This document shows, piece after piece, positions 24,891 to 32,000 of a DNA stretch of 32,000 nt. The stretch comes from an uncultured bacterium (GTDB lineage Bacteria > Planctomycetota > SZUA-567 > H5-PLA8 > CALKMO01). The stretch is from positions 1-32,000 of the forward strand of contig CALKMO010000277.1 of NCBI GenBank assembly GCA_937991785.1, given 5' to 3'. The notes under the pieces were generated by a model. That model was given only the letters and a program-made list of their open reading frames with translations. It ran no database searches and had not been told where the DNA came from. Positions within the stretch are counted from its first letter, which is position 1. Each line of letters starts with the position of its first letter. A program made the translations under genes and the position numbers.

Positions 24891-26504
24891 TCACGGGCCG
24901 GCCTTCTTCTTTCCCGAGGATTCCAATCGCTGCAATCGCTGCTGTGCGGACGTGCGTACGGATTCCTGTTTCGCCTTGTGCGCAAGTTCATCGAGCATCT
25001 CCCGTGCTTCTGATGTCTTCCCAAGGGCGGCGAGGTAGTCGGACATGGTCAGCTTCCACATCTCCGCCGCCTCAAGCGTCGCCGTCGAGGACACGGCCTC
25101 CCCGATAGCCGCCAGGGCTTCGGCCGTGCGCTTCCCGGCGTGCAGCGCCAGGGAGAGCTCGAATAGAAGCTGGGCGCGCAGGTTCTTGTCCTTGGCGGTC
25201 TCAATTCCGCGGCGGAAAGCCTTTTCGGCCCAAGCCAGGACCCTGTCGCGATCCTCTCCCGCGAGCCGCGCTCGGGACCTGAAGATCGAATTTCCGAGCT
25301 GCCTTAGGGCCGGCGGATTCGACGCGATGGCGCCGAACGCCCTCTCGAAGGCCGCTTCCGCAGCCGCGAAATTTCCCCGTTCCATGGCGATTTCCACCAG
25401 CGCTATGCACCCTTGCTCGCTGGCCGGGTTGGCCTTCAGGTGGTCGCGGAGAAGCTCCTCGGCCTTCAGATAATCCTTTCTGTCCCTCAACGTCTGAAGC
25501 GCCTGCTGGACCCAGTTCCAGTCGCCTATGTTTCGGGTGGCGTGGAGGTGCATGGCCATGTCGAGCTTTTCGCGGAACCGTTGCGTGTTGCGCCCGGGCC
25601 AGGACTTGTGCTTGTTGATCTCCGACTTCAGCCGATTTACGTCCTCGGCCCTCAGGCGCATCTCCAGCGCCCTGTCTTCCTCGCCCAACTCAAGCTCGGG
25701 AGGGAATTTGAGCGGATCTTCGCTGAGCCTCAAGGCCCTGATGAAACAATCCACAGAATCGTCGAGGCGGCCGCTGACGAAATGGTAGTGGGCGAGATCT
25801 ATCAAGTGGCCGATCCTTTGAGGCTCGGCCTTTGTCAGCCCTTCCAGCATGGCCAGCACCCGGTCGCGCATCTCGACCCCTTCAACCTCGACCGTCTCTC
25901 CCGGCCTGACCGTGATCGGGATGGTGGCGGAGTCGAAGTTCGTCCTGCGTAGTATTATCTGGTGGTTGCCCGCGGTCACGTTCGGGATAGTGAGCGGGGT
26001 ATATCCCGCCGGTTCGCCATCCAACAGCACCTCCGCGCCGGGCACGGCCGTCGAAACGCTTATGGATCCATTCGGTATAGGCCGAAGGCTGATAGAAACC
26101 GGTTTGCTTCGCGAAAGGTCCACCCTCCGAACCTCCGGGAGGAACCCGGCCTTTTCGACCCTGACGGCGCGGATGCCGCCGCGGCCTGCCGGATCGCAGA
26201 GGACGAATGGCGTCAGTCCCGCTATCGTCCCTTCCACATACACCGTGGCGCCTGTGGGTTCGCTTGAAATTTCGACGGCCACCGGAAGCGAGGCCGGCGC
26301 TGGCGCGGCCGGTCCGGCCCGTGGATTGTCGGGACGAGGGAAAAGCGTCCGACCAGCAAGGTGGCCCGCAACTACGGCGAGCAGAAACGCCAAAGCGGAG
26401 GCGACGGCCACGGCGCCACGGGGGACGCCTCCGCCAGCTTCGCGACCGCTGCACCAGCCTGCCCCGTCCACGCTCCAGCCTCCCTTCGCCTTTACAGCAC
26501 CCAT
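24891..26504 (-). CDS. Membrane-anchored PEGA-domain protein with TPR tail
   Basis: The 537-aa protein has an N-terminal membrane helix (about 30-50, AVASALAFLLAVVAGHL). Two PEGA-type beta domains follow: VEISSEPTGATVYVEG (about 75-140) and ISVSTAVPGAEVLLDGEPAGYTPL (about 148-212). A conserved link (VEMRDRVLAMLEG) leads to a helical TPR region from about 225 to the end, with repeats around AEELLRDHLKANP, AAEAAFERAFGAI and AEKAFRRGIETA. PEGA domains occur in surface and S-layer-associated proteins; TPRs mediate protein contacts. It lies in line with a near-identical-layout paralog just upstream. ATG 26504 has no clear ribosome site, so a GTG further in is possible. The function is unknown beyond an envelope scaffold (inference). 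Confidence 0.78.
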   Translation of the reverse strand: MGAVKAKGGWSVDGAGWCSGREAGGGVPRGAVAVASALAFLLAVVAGHLAGRTLFPRPDNPRAGPAAPAPASLPVAVEISSEPTGATVYVEGTIAGLTPFVLCDPAGRGGIRAVRVEKAGFLPEVRRVDLSRSKPVSISLRPIPNGSISVSTAVPGAEVLLDGEPAGYTPLTIPNVTAGNHQIILRRTNFDSATIPITVRPGETVEVEGVEMRDRVLAMLEGLTKAEPQRIGHLIDLAHYHFVSGRLDDSVDCFIRALRLSEDPLKFPPELELGEEDRALEMRLRAEDVNRLKSEINKHKSWPGRNTQRFREKLDMAMHLHATRNIGDWNWVQQALQTLRDRKDYLKAEELLRDHLKANPASEQGCIALVEIAMERGNFAAAEAAFERAFGAIASNPPALRQLGNSIFRSRARLAGEDRDRVLAWAEKAFRRGIETAKDKNLRAQLLFELSLALHAGKRTAEALAAIGEAVSSTATLEAAEMWKLTMSDYLAALGKTSEAREMLDELAHKAKQESVRTSAQQRLQRLESSGKKKAGP

Positions 26505-26662
26505 CGGTTGCCGGCCGGCTGTCGGCGCCGCGGTCGGCGGCTAAAGATCGGAAGCTTGCGCTGCGATCCGGCAGCCCCGGCGCGGGGCTTCCCCGCCGCA
26601 CGGGAAAGCTTCTCCTCCGTCGGCCCCCCGGCCCCGCGGCGCACGGGCATCAGGTTACGCCT

Positions 26663-27634
26663 CTACCTCGGCCCCGGAGGCAGCGACGGCATGGCGGAAG
26701 CGATCTTCTCCCTGAACACGACCGCGTTCCGGCCCCACTGGCTCGAATTCATATGTTTGTTTATCTCGCTCCTCAATTTCTTTTTGTCCATCTCGCGCAG
26801 TCGCGTCTCTGCCGCCTTCTCCTCCTCCGACATCTCAAGGCCATCTGGAAAACGTATCGGTTCGGCGGCCAAGCCGTTAGCCTTTACGTAACAAGCCACG
26901 GAGTCGTCTATTCTGCCGCACAGGAAATGGTAGTGGCCGAGATCCAAGAGGTGGGCGATCCGCCACGGTTCGGCTCGCACCATGCCTTCGAGCATGGCCA
27001 AGACGTGGTCGCGCAGCTCGACGCCTTCCACGCTCGCGGTCTCGCCCGCCTTGACGAATACGGGTACAACCGCGGCGTCGAAGTTGGTTTTCCTGACTAC
27101 GATCTCATGCATGCCCGTCCTTACGCCGGTTACGGTCAGCGGAGCCCGGCCGGCCGGCTCCCCGTCTATCAGCACCTCGGCATCGGGCGTCCTGGATGAA
27201 ACTCGTATCGCTCCCGATGGCATCGGCGCAAGGGCGAAGGAGATAGCGCCTTTCGTGGGTATGGCTACGGCGCGCGCCAAGGCGGAGTAGCCGTCCTTTT
27301 CTAGACGGAAGACCGCTCGTCCGGGCCGCAAGCCGGCAATAGAGATCGGCGCGCGCCCCATCAGTTCGCCGTTCACGTAGACGCTCGCCCCCGGCGGTGC
27401 GCTCGCGACCTCGACCCGCACGCCGCCTCCGGCCGCCGCGGTTCCGTCCGCGCTCCGCGCCGCGCCCAGGCCGGATCCGGCCCAAGCATGCGACGGGCCG
27501 CGCCGCATAAATCCGGCAAGGCAGCCGACCAATACGGCCAGCAGGAAGGCTAGAACCCAAGCCGCGATCTCCGCCCGCTTCGGGGGCGGACCGGAAGAAT
27601 ATACGACAGGAGATGAAGTTCCGCCCGCCGCCAC
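26663..27634 (-). CDS. PEGA-domain paralog lacking the TPR tail
   Basis: This is about 323 aa from GTG 27634, which has GAGG 10 bases upstream; TTG 27655, overlapping the previous stop, is the alternative. It has a membrane helix (AAWVLAFLLAVLVGCLAG) and two PEGA domains (VEVASAPPGASVYVNG; IRVSSRTPDAEVLIDGEPAG). The rest is collinear with the downstream gene through VELRDHVLAMLEG, HYHFLCGRIDDSVACY, EINKHM and GRNAVVFREK. It ends where the paralog's TPR repeats begin. So it is a tandem duplicate with a missing or never-gained TPR tail. No TPR-like remnant is visible in the 158 bases after its stop. It lies directly after the large jelly-roll protein, probably in one operon. Confidence 0.75.
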   Translation of the reverse strand: MAAGGTSSPVVYSSGPPPKRAEIAAWVLAFLLAVLVGCLAGFMRRGPSHAWAGSGLGAARSADGTAAAGGGVRVEVASAPPGASVYVNGELMGRAPISIAGLRPGRAVFRLEKDGYSALARAVAIPTKGAISFALAPMPSGAIRVSSRTPDAEVLIDGEPAGRAPLTVTGVRTGMHEIVVRKTNFDAAVVPVFVKAGETASVEGVELRDHVLAMLEGMVRAEPWRIAHLLDLGHYHFLCGRIDDSVACYVKANGLAAEPIRFPDGLEMSEEEKAAETRLREMDKKKLRSEINKHMNSSQWGRNAVVFREKIASAMPSLPPGPR

Positions 27635-27651
27635 GATAGGATCGCCTCGAA

Positions 27652-30600
27652 TCAATTCCCGTCGCACGGGCACGGTATCTCCGCCGGCGCCTCGAAGTCC
27701 GGAGATTCGATCTCCTGTCCCCCTTCGCCCGATATCCTGACCCGGCTTATCATGATGCCGCAATCGTAGGTCCATATCGCCAGGCGGTCCCCTTCGAGGG
27801 GGCGTTCATCTTCGAAGGCGAGCTCGCCGCCGGGCGCCCCCGCGAAGAACTTGTCAACCCTGAACGAGAGGCGCTTGCCGCGCTTTTCCGCGCGCACGTA
27901 GAACCAGTGGCGGTGGAAATTCGTCGTACGCACGGGTACGCCTCCGCCGAACGCCGCAACCTCGACGCCGTCCCGCAGGATGTACGATCCCTTGTTGCCC
28001 ATGCCTCCGAACATGAAACTGTATCCCTTGTTCAGGTTTTTGCCGTCGGAGCAGATGGTCACGTTTATGTCGCGCGCGTACTCGTATTTGCCCCCGCGCT
28101 CCCCCGTCATCTTTATCCCGGCGAAGAATTCTACCGTCACGTCGCCTGAAAACTTCCTCTTGTTCCATAGCACGGCGAGCCTGTTCCGAATGCCCGACTG
28201 GTACATCGGGTAATCCAGCGGCCTCAGGGAAAAGAAAGACCAACGTGGATCGCACTGCCAGCGGTTGGTCACCTCCGCCACCGTTAAGCGTCCCGGCCGC
28301 CAGTCGGTCGGCGCCCGGTTGAATTCGTAGTCGAAGAAGTGGTTCGAGTATATCTTCGTAGCCTCGGCCTTGACCAGCACCCCGCGCGTGTAATATGCGA
28401 TCTTCGTTCCATCCTGCGGGTTATTGTCCCTGTAGACCAGCGCCGGGCGGCCGTTGATCATCCCCACCAGATATCTGCCGCATCGGCGTAATGCCACGGT
28501 TGAAACATCGGGGAAATCGGCGGAAGCGATCGTCTCCCTGCACACCTCTTCGCCGGCCCGGATCAGCGCAAGCTCGCCGGACTGCGTCTGCCATCGAGCC
28601 TGTCCGCCGGGAGCGCAGGTGAACGATGCCTTCAGCACGTAGCCGTTATTTTTTCCTTGTCCGGTCTTCGATACGGACAGCGCCGCTTCGAACTTTTCCC
28701 TCAGGATCTCGCGCGTCTCCAGGACCAGTTCGACGTCGCCTGGGAACTGCGCCCTATGCCACAACAGGTCCACGGGCTCGCCGTCCACGAAGTAAGGCTC
28801 CTTGGGCGGCCACCACTCGCTGGACGGATTGGTCCATGATCTCATGCTCTCCTCGTCGCCGAATATCGCGTTGGTCGTGATCAGCGGTTCTTTTTCTTCC
28901 GGAAACTCGATCCGGAAACGCTCGAACCGCACCTCGCCGCCGCGAGGTTCCGCCTGGATCCCCACACGACCGGAGACGCGCCCGCCCCTTATCAGCGTCT
29001 CGACGACAGCTTTCCCGCCTCCTCCTGCGGCTTCGGCCCACGCCTTGAGATGGCCGCGCCGCAACGATGCGCCGATCTTCACCTGGCCTTCTGGACCCGG
29101 GGAAAACGGCGCCGAGTCTTCGGCCGACGGGCGCCCGTCCTGCCAGCGCTTGAGGACCAAGCCGGCACCCTTCCTGTCATCTCGACATACCTCGGCCGTG
29201 TAAAAGCTCGATTCGTCGCGGTAAAGCTGGACCAGTCCTCCGCTTTTCCCCTCACCGATCGTGGCCTCAACCGATACTTCCAACGCGTTCCAAGACGGGT
29301 CTCCGATTATCGCCCTGGATGGGCCTCCTCCGCCGCCCTTCCAACCGCCTCCTGCGACTCCACACGCAAGCCCGCGCTTGCCTCCGGCGCCGATAAGCCA
29401 CGGTCCGCCAAGCACATCCCATCCGCGCTCCCTCAGGTCGGCCGCGCCTAGGAATCGGTCCTCTATCTCCTCGATATCCTCGATGCGCACGTCGTCTACC
29501 ACCACATGCTGGCGCATCAGGGCATCCAGGCTGTTGATCTTAGCCTCCTGGCGTTTCGGATCTGCCGCCTCTTTTTCCGGCGGAGGCACGTCGGCATACA
29601 CGCCGATCCCACCTCCGGCTAACCTGGGATCAGAAGCGGCGAGCACTTCGTGCCCATCTATCCTGACAGAAACCCTGCCGTAGAAAACCCTGGCTTCCAC
29701 CTCGTACCACATGTCCGGCGTGAACCCGCCCTCGGACGAGGCCAACAGTTCCTGCCGCCCGTCCCTGAACAGTATCAATTCCCTGCTTCCTTTGGTTCCG
29801 CCTATGCCGGCTATCTGCCCGCCGGCGGCTCCATCTTCCTTCTGAGAAGCGCCTTTGGGCGACCATCGGAACAGGACGAAGTTCGACGGATCCTTATAAG
29901 CGAACACGATCCCCGCCGCGCCCCTTTCCGGCCCCCTGAGCGAGCATCTGTAGCGGTACTGAGACCACCACTCGGCCCCCATCACGCTAATGGCGTCCTT
30001 GCCACGGCCGAGGTAATAGAACGCATTGGCGGAGAGCAGCGGGTTCCGCAGATTGCTTGTTCGCCACGATGATTCTTCGCCCCGGGCGAGCTGCCACGTC
30101 TCCTCGCCTTCACCTTCTCTCATGAAGTCGTCGCCCACCAGTATAGGCGAGCGCTCGCTGAATTCGACCTTCGGCGATGCGTCGCCGCGCAGCACCGCGT
30201 AACCGGCCTTGCCGGCTGCCGGAGGCGGCAGCAGCAAGCTCAAAGCCACGCATCCACCTGATTGGACCGCGAGGATGTTCTTGCGCCGGCTTATGCGCAC
30301 AAGCTCCCCGGGCGTATACGCGCCCTTCCACGGCATTTCATCGCCGGCCGTTCTCTTCCCCGCAGCGATGGACGCAACGTCCCGTCGAATCCCGGCCTCC
30401 ACGATCCCAATGCATAGACGGCTGGAATCCCATTCCACAAACCGGTACTGTTCTTCGCTCTCCCATTCGAAACTTGCCCGGATCCGGAAGTCTCCATCGC
30501 CGGCACGATAGCCCGATATGTCCATATCCCATCGCGTACCTGTGATCTCCCGGGGTCTGCCTTCCCTGTCCGTCACAACTACAAATTTTATCGGCGGTTC

Positions 30601-30756
30601 GGGTTCTCTCCCCAGGATGAGATCGGCTGGGGATGCAGGTGCCGGCGTCCCTTGAAGCTGTCGGCGTTGATTGTCAACATCCGGCTTAGCTCTAGCGAGC
30701 AGAAAGGAAATAACGCCCGCACTTACCACTATCATCACGAGCAGGAGCTTGCGCAT
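27652..30756 (-). CDS. Large membrane-anchored multi-jelly-roll (LamG/DUF1080-like) protein
   Basis: From ATG 30756, with AGAGGAA 11 bases upstream, this is 1034 aa. An N-terminal signal anchor (LLLVMIVVSAGVISFLLA) is followed by about five beta-sandwich blocks of roughly 200 residues. Several show the concanavalin-like pattern of an opening DDF/DRF strand, an AGIVFAYKDPSNFVLFRW-type core, WYEVEARVFYGRVSVRIDG and closing DDVRIED (first copy). Looser copies cover about 440-640, 640-850 and 850-1020. Such folds bind or hydrolyse glycans in LamG and 3-keto-disaccharide hydrolase-like proteins; I see no clear catalytic motif, so binding is more likely. It heads the minus-strand cluster with two PEGA proteins. 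The Cys-containing C-terminus (PCPCDGN) is unusual. Confidence 0.7.
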   Translation of the reverse strand: MRKLLLVMIVVSAGVISFLLARAKPDVDNQRRQLQGTPAPASPADLILGREPEPPIKFVVVTDREGRPREITGTRWDMDISGYRAGDGDFRIRASFEWESEEQYRFVEWDSSRLCIGIVEAGIRRDVASIAAGKRTAGDEMPWKGAYTPGELVRISRRKNILAVQSGGCVALSLLLPPPAAGKAGYAVLRGDASPKVEFSERSPILVGDDFMREGEGEETWQLARGEESSWRTSNLRNPLLSANAFYYLGRGKDAISVMGAEWWSQYRYRCSLRGPERGAAGIVFAYKDPSNFVLFRWSPKGASQKEDGAAGGQIAGIGGTKGSRELILFRDGRQELLASSEGGFTPDMWYEVEARVFYGRVSVRIDGHEVLAASDPRLAGGGIGVYADVPPPEKEAADPKRQEAKINSLDALMRQHVVVDDVRIEDIEEIEDRFLGAADLRERGWDVLGGPWLIGAGGKRGLACGVAGGGWKGGGGGPSRAIIGDPSWNALEVSVEATIGEGKSGGLVQLYRDESSFYTAEVCRDDRKGAGLVLKRWQDGRPSAEDSAPFSPGPEGQVKIGASLRRGHLKAWAEAAGGGGKAVVETLIRGGRVSGRVGIQAEPRGGEVRFERFRIEFPEEKEPLITTNAIFGDEESMRSWTNPSSEWWPPKEPYFVDGEPVDLLWHRAQFPGDVELVLETREILREKFEAALSVSKTGQGKNNGYVLKASFTCAPGGQARWQTQSGELALIRAGEEVCRETIASADFPDVSTVALRRCGRYLVGMINGRPALVYRDNNPQDGTKIAYYTRGVLVKAEATKIYSNHFFDYEFNRAPTDWRPGRLTVAEVTNRWQCDPRWSFFSLRPLDYPMYQSGIRNRLAVLWNKRKFSGDVTVEFFAGIKMTGERGGKYEYARDINVTICSDGKNLNKGYSFMFGGMGNKGSYILRDGVEVAAFGGGVPVRTTNFHRHWFYVRAEKRGKRLSFRVDKFFAGAPGGELAFEDERPLEGDRLAIWTYDCGIMISRVRISGEGGQEIESPDFEAPAEIPCPCDGN

Positions 30757-30889
30757 TCTATCCAAATTCCTCTCAGATGGCGCCCGCACCTAACTTCAAT
30801 TCCAACAACGCGTAAAGCCCCCATCGCCCTTTCAAGCCGGTCGGCGTAAGGCCTCAGTGCATCCAACAATATATCTACCTGAAGCTTTC

Positions 30890-30901
30890 TGTGATGTCAC
30901 A
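30890..30901. promoter_or_regulatory. TGTGA-N2-TCACA inverted repeat
   Basis: Perfect 5-base arms separated by two bases, about 135 bases upstream of the jelly-roll gene start. The half-sites look like CRP/FNR half-sites, but the 2-base spacer is shorter than the CRP site's six. A regulator site is possible, not shown. Confidence 0.25.
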
Positions 30902-30996
30902 TATTTTTCTCTCCGCAAGATTATGCATTGTTCCTCCCCATTTTGTGCATTCAATCCATAATCCACTTCTAAATCTATATGACACCGTTCAAAAGA

Positions 30997-31155
30997 TTAG
31001 ACCTGCCGAAAGTTGTCGGGCTTCACAAAAATTCCGATGGGTTCTAGTGGATCGAGTGCATCAACTTGAGAAATTCGAAGCAGTTGCGCGATTGTCCCGG
31101 GCTCATCCTCGATTGGACGGAATCTTTCCCTCCCGAGGCGATTCAATGCTTTCAT
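30997..31155 (-). CDS. Possible 52-aa ORF or gene remnant
   Basis: The frame from ATG 31155 gives a protein-like sequence with FRPIEDEPGTIAQLLR and ALDPLEPIGIFVKPDNF. Its amino-acid balance is better than that of most shadow frames. No ribosome site precedes the ATG and the frame is open further 5' (to 31398), overlapping the next gene's 3' end. It may be the tail of a degraded gene. Not recognised. Confidence 0.25.
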   Translation of the reverse strand: MKALNRLGRERFRPIEDEPGTIAQLLRISQVDALDPLEPIGIFVKPDNFRQV

Positions 31156-31315
31156 TTTTTTGGAGATCGGCGCCGTATCGCTCGTTCCACCCCGCCTATC
31201 GGCCGGTTTGCCGGCTTTCCTGGCGCAGGCGATTCCCGCGCGTCCCCGCGACAAATGAAACTTCGTGCCAGAATGGAGGAAAATGGTTTTAGCGGCAAAA
31301 TGATCTTTCGCCCGA

Positions 31316-32000
31316 TCACACTCGCCTAATGAAGGAATCGTCTTCGATTCCAAACCGACGGCGAAGGGATTCTGTCTCACGGAGGAACCTTGCTGCATCC
31401 GCCGGGTAGCCCGCCGTCGGGCGCAGCCCGGAGATATGAGACTGGAAGAAGCGGTTCAAACTGCGCATGGCCAGTTCTCTCAGCAGCTTGGCAGCCATCG
31501 AAGCCAGCGCGACGGGGAAGCAGAGGCGGTCTGCGCCGACCAGGAAGGCGATGTCGGCCGAATCGCCGAGCAGATATCTGGATTCGCGCGCGGTTTCGCG
31601 AATCGTTGCCGTAAGTCGCCCAGCGGAGGGATGGAGGACGTCTGCGAGCCTGGATGCATAGAATCTGCGACCGCCCAGCCTGTCGAAGCGGACGGCGATC
31701 CGCTCGCCGGGGCCGGCCATATCGGCAAGTCTTCGTACCGCTATGGCCAGGCATTGCCAATTTATGTCGGCCTTATTGAGCCCTGTATTGAGGTCCGCGT
31801 TAAACTGGCGCGGCGTCCGCCAGTCGCAAGAAAATCCAAGGAAGGATATTCCGCTGGCGGCCATCGCGCCGGCAAGCTCAAGGCCTAGCGTCGCGAACTC
31901 ATCCACGCCGCATATACCGTCATCTTCCGCGCCGGCGTCCGATTCGGCCAGGGCCGCGAATTTTTCGGAAGACCAGGCGCGGAAGGATACCGGGCAAAGC
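31316..32000 (-). CDS. RNase H-fold (RNase HII-like) protein, 5' end outside the window
   Basis: The frame is open from the right edge to a TGA at 31316-31318, about 228 codons. An internal GTG at 31906 could start a 196-aa form, but upstream codons continue without a stop. The segment ALASMAAKLLRELAMRSLNRFF...LRPTAGYPADAARFL resembles the RNase HII pattern AASILAKVTRD..M...(H).GYGT..H, in which the conserved helix and GY turn follow the last acidic residues. An early acidic DEFATLG and a VGADRL segment fit the same fold. True RNase HII removes ribonucleotides from DNA-RNA hybrids; this looks like a divergent relative and its activity is unproven. The N-terminal catalytic region is partly outside the window. 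Confidence 0.45.
   Translation of the reverse strand, partial: LCPVSFRAWSSEKFAALAESDAGAEDDGICGVDEFATLGLELAGAMAASGISFLGFSCDWRTPRQFNADLNTGLNKADINWQCLAIAVRRLADMAGPGERIAVRFDRLGGRRFYASRLADVLHPSAGRLTATIRETARESRYLLGDSADIAFLVGADRLCFPVALASMAAKLLRELAMRSLNRFFQSHISGLRPTAGYPADAARFLRETESLRRRFGIEDDSFIRRV

Larger units (their letters stand above)
30757..31315. other. AT-rich gap upstream of the jelly-roll gene
   Basis: About 560 bases, visibly lower in GC than the coding regions. The promoter of the minus-strand cluster should lie here. It holds TGTGA-TG-TCACA at 30890-30901, a mini-ORF with a strong ribosome site (30875-30928, minus) and a 52-codon frame (30997-31155, minus). Confidence 0.45.

Noticed and set aside
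1-32000. tRNA, rRNA and CRISPR arrays
   Set aside because: No T-arm-like GGTTCGAATCC, rRNA core sequence or regularly spaced direct repeats were found on either strand by reading.

Overview
The window is GC-rich (roughly two-thirds G+C by eye) bacterial chromosome, densely packed, with no rRNA, tRNA or CRISPR array that I can find. It looks like a Planctomycetota/PVC-related or similar environmental lineage. The reasons are a DUF4091-type glycosidase-like protein, a DUF1570-like secreted metallopeptidase, PEGA and multi-jelly-roll surface proteins, an adenylosuccinate lyase of the animal-like type, and frequent AGG and ATA codons beside high GC. This placement is inference from gene content only.

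Layout. Positions 1-5493 (+) hold the tail of one gene, a secreted DUF4091/GH123-like protein and a probable (alpha/alpha)6-barrel carbohydrate-active protein. Positions 5577-8592 (-) hold a secreted zinc-metallopeptidase-like protein with five CxxC pairs and a Gfo/Idh/MocA dehydrogenase. Positions 8593-9085 are a lower-GC gap. Positions 9086-11688 (+) hold a tail-anchored protein with four zinc modules, translationally coupled to a secreted staphylococcal-nuclease-like protein with two His-Cys modules. Positions 11701-15531 (+) hold a possible small ORF, an orphan amino-acid-type solute-binding lipoprotein, and the p-aminobenzoate genes pabB and pabC. After a 540-base gap, 16072-23203 (+) carry valS, a TPR protein with a degenerate transglutaminase-like core, a small lipoprotein, trpA and purB.

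Positions 23207-23742 are an apparently empty, partly AT-rich gap. From 23743 to 30756 everything lies on the minus strand. In transcription order it is a 1034-aa membrane-anchored multi-jelly-roll protein, two tandem PEGA-domain paralogs (one with a TPR tail, one without), a second and catalytically intact nuclease-like protein with one His-Cys module, and a small coupled ORF. The right edge holds the 3' part of an RNase-H-fold-like gene.

Two themes run through the window. One is housekeeping and biosynthesis: folate pABA branch, tryptophan, purine and Val-tRNA. The other is secreted or surface proteins with metal-binding Cys/His modules. The most unusual signals are the coupled zinc-module/nuclease-like pair at 9086-11688, its partial echo at 23743-24707, and the fusion of a DnaJ-like Cys-rich segment to a gluzincin peptidase at 5577-7238.
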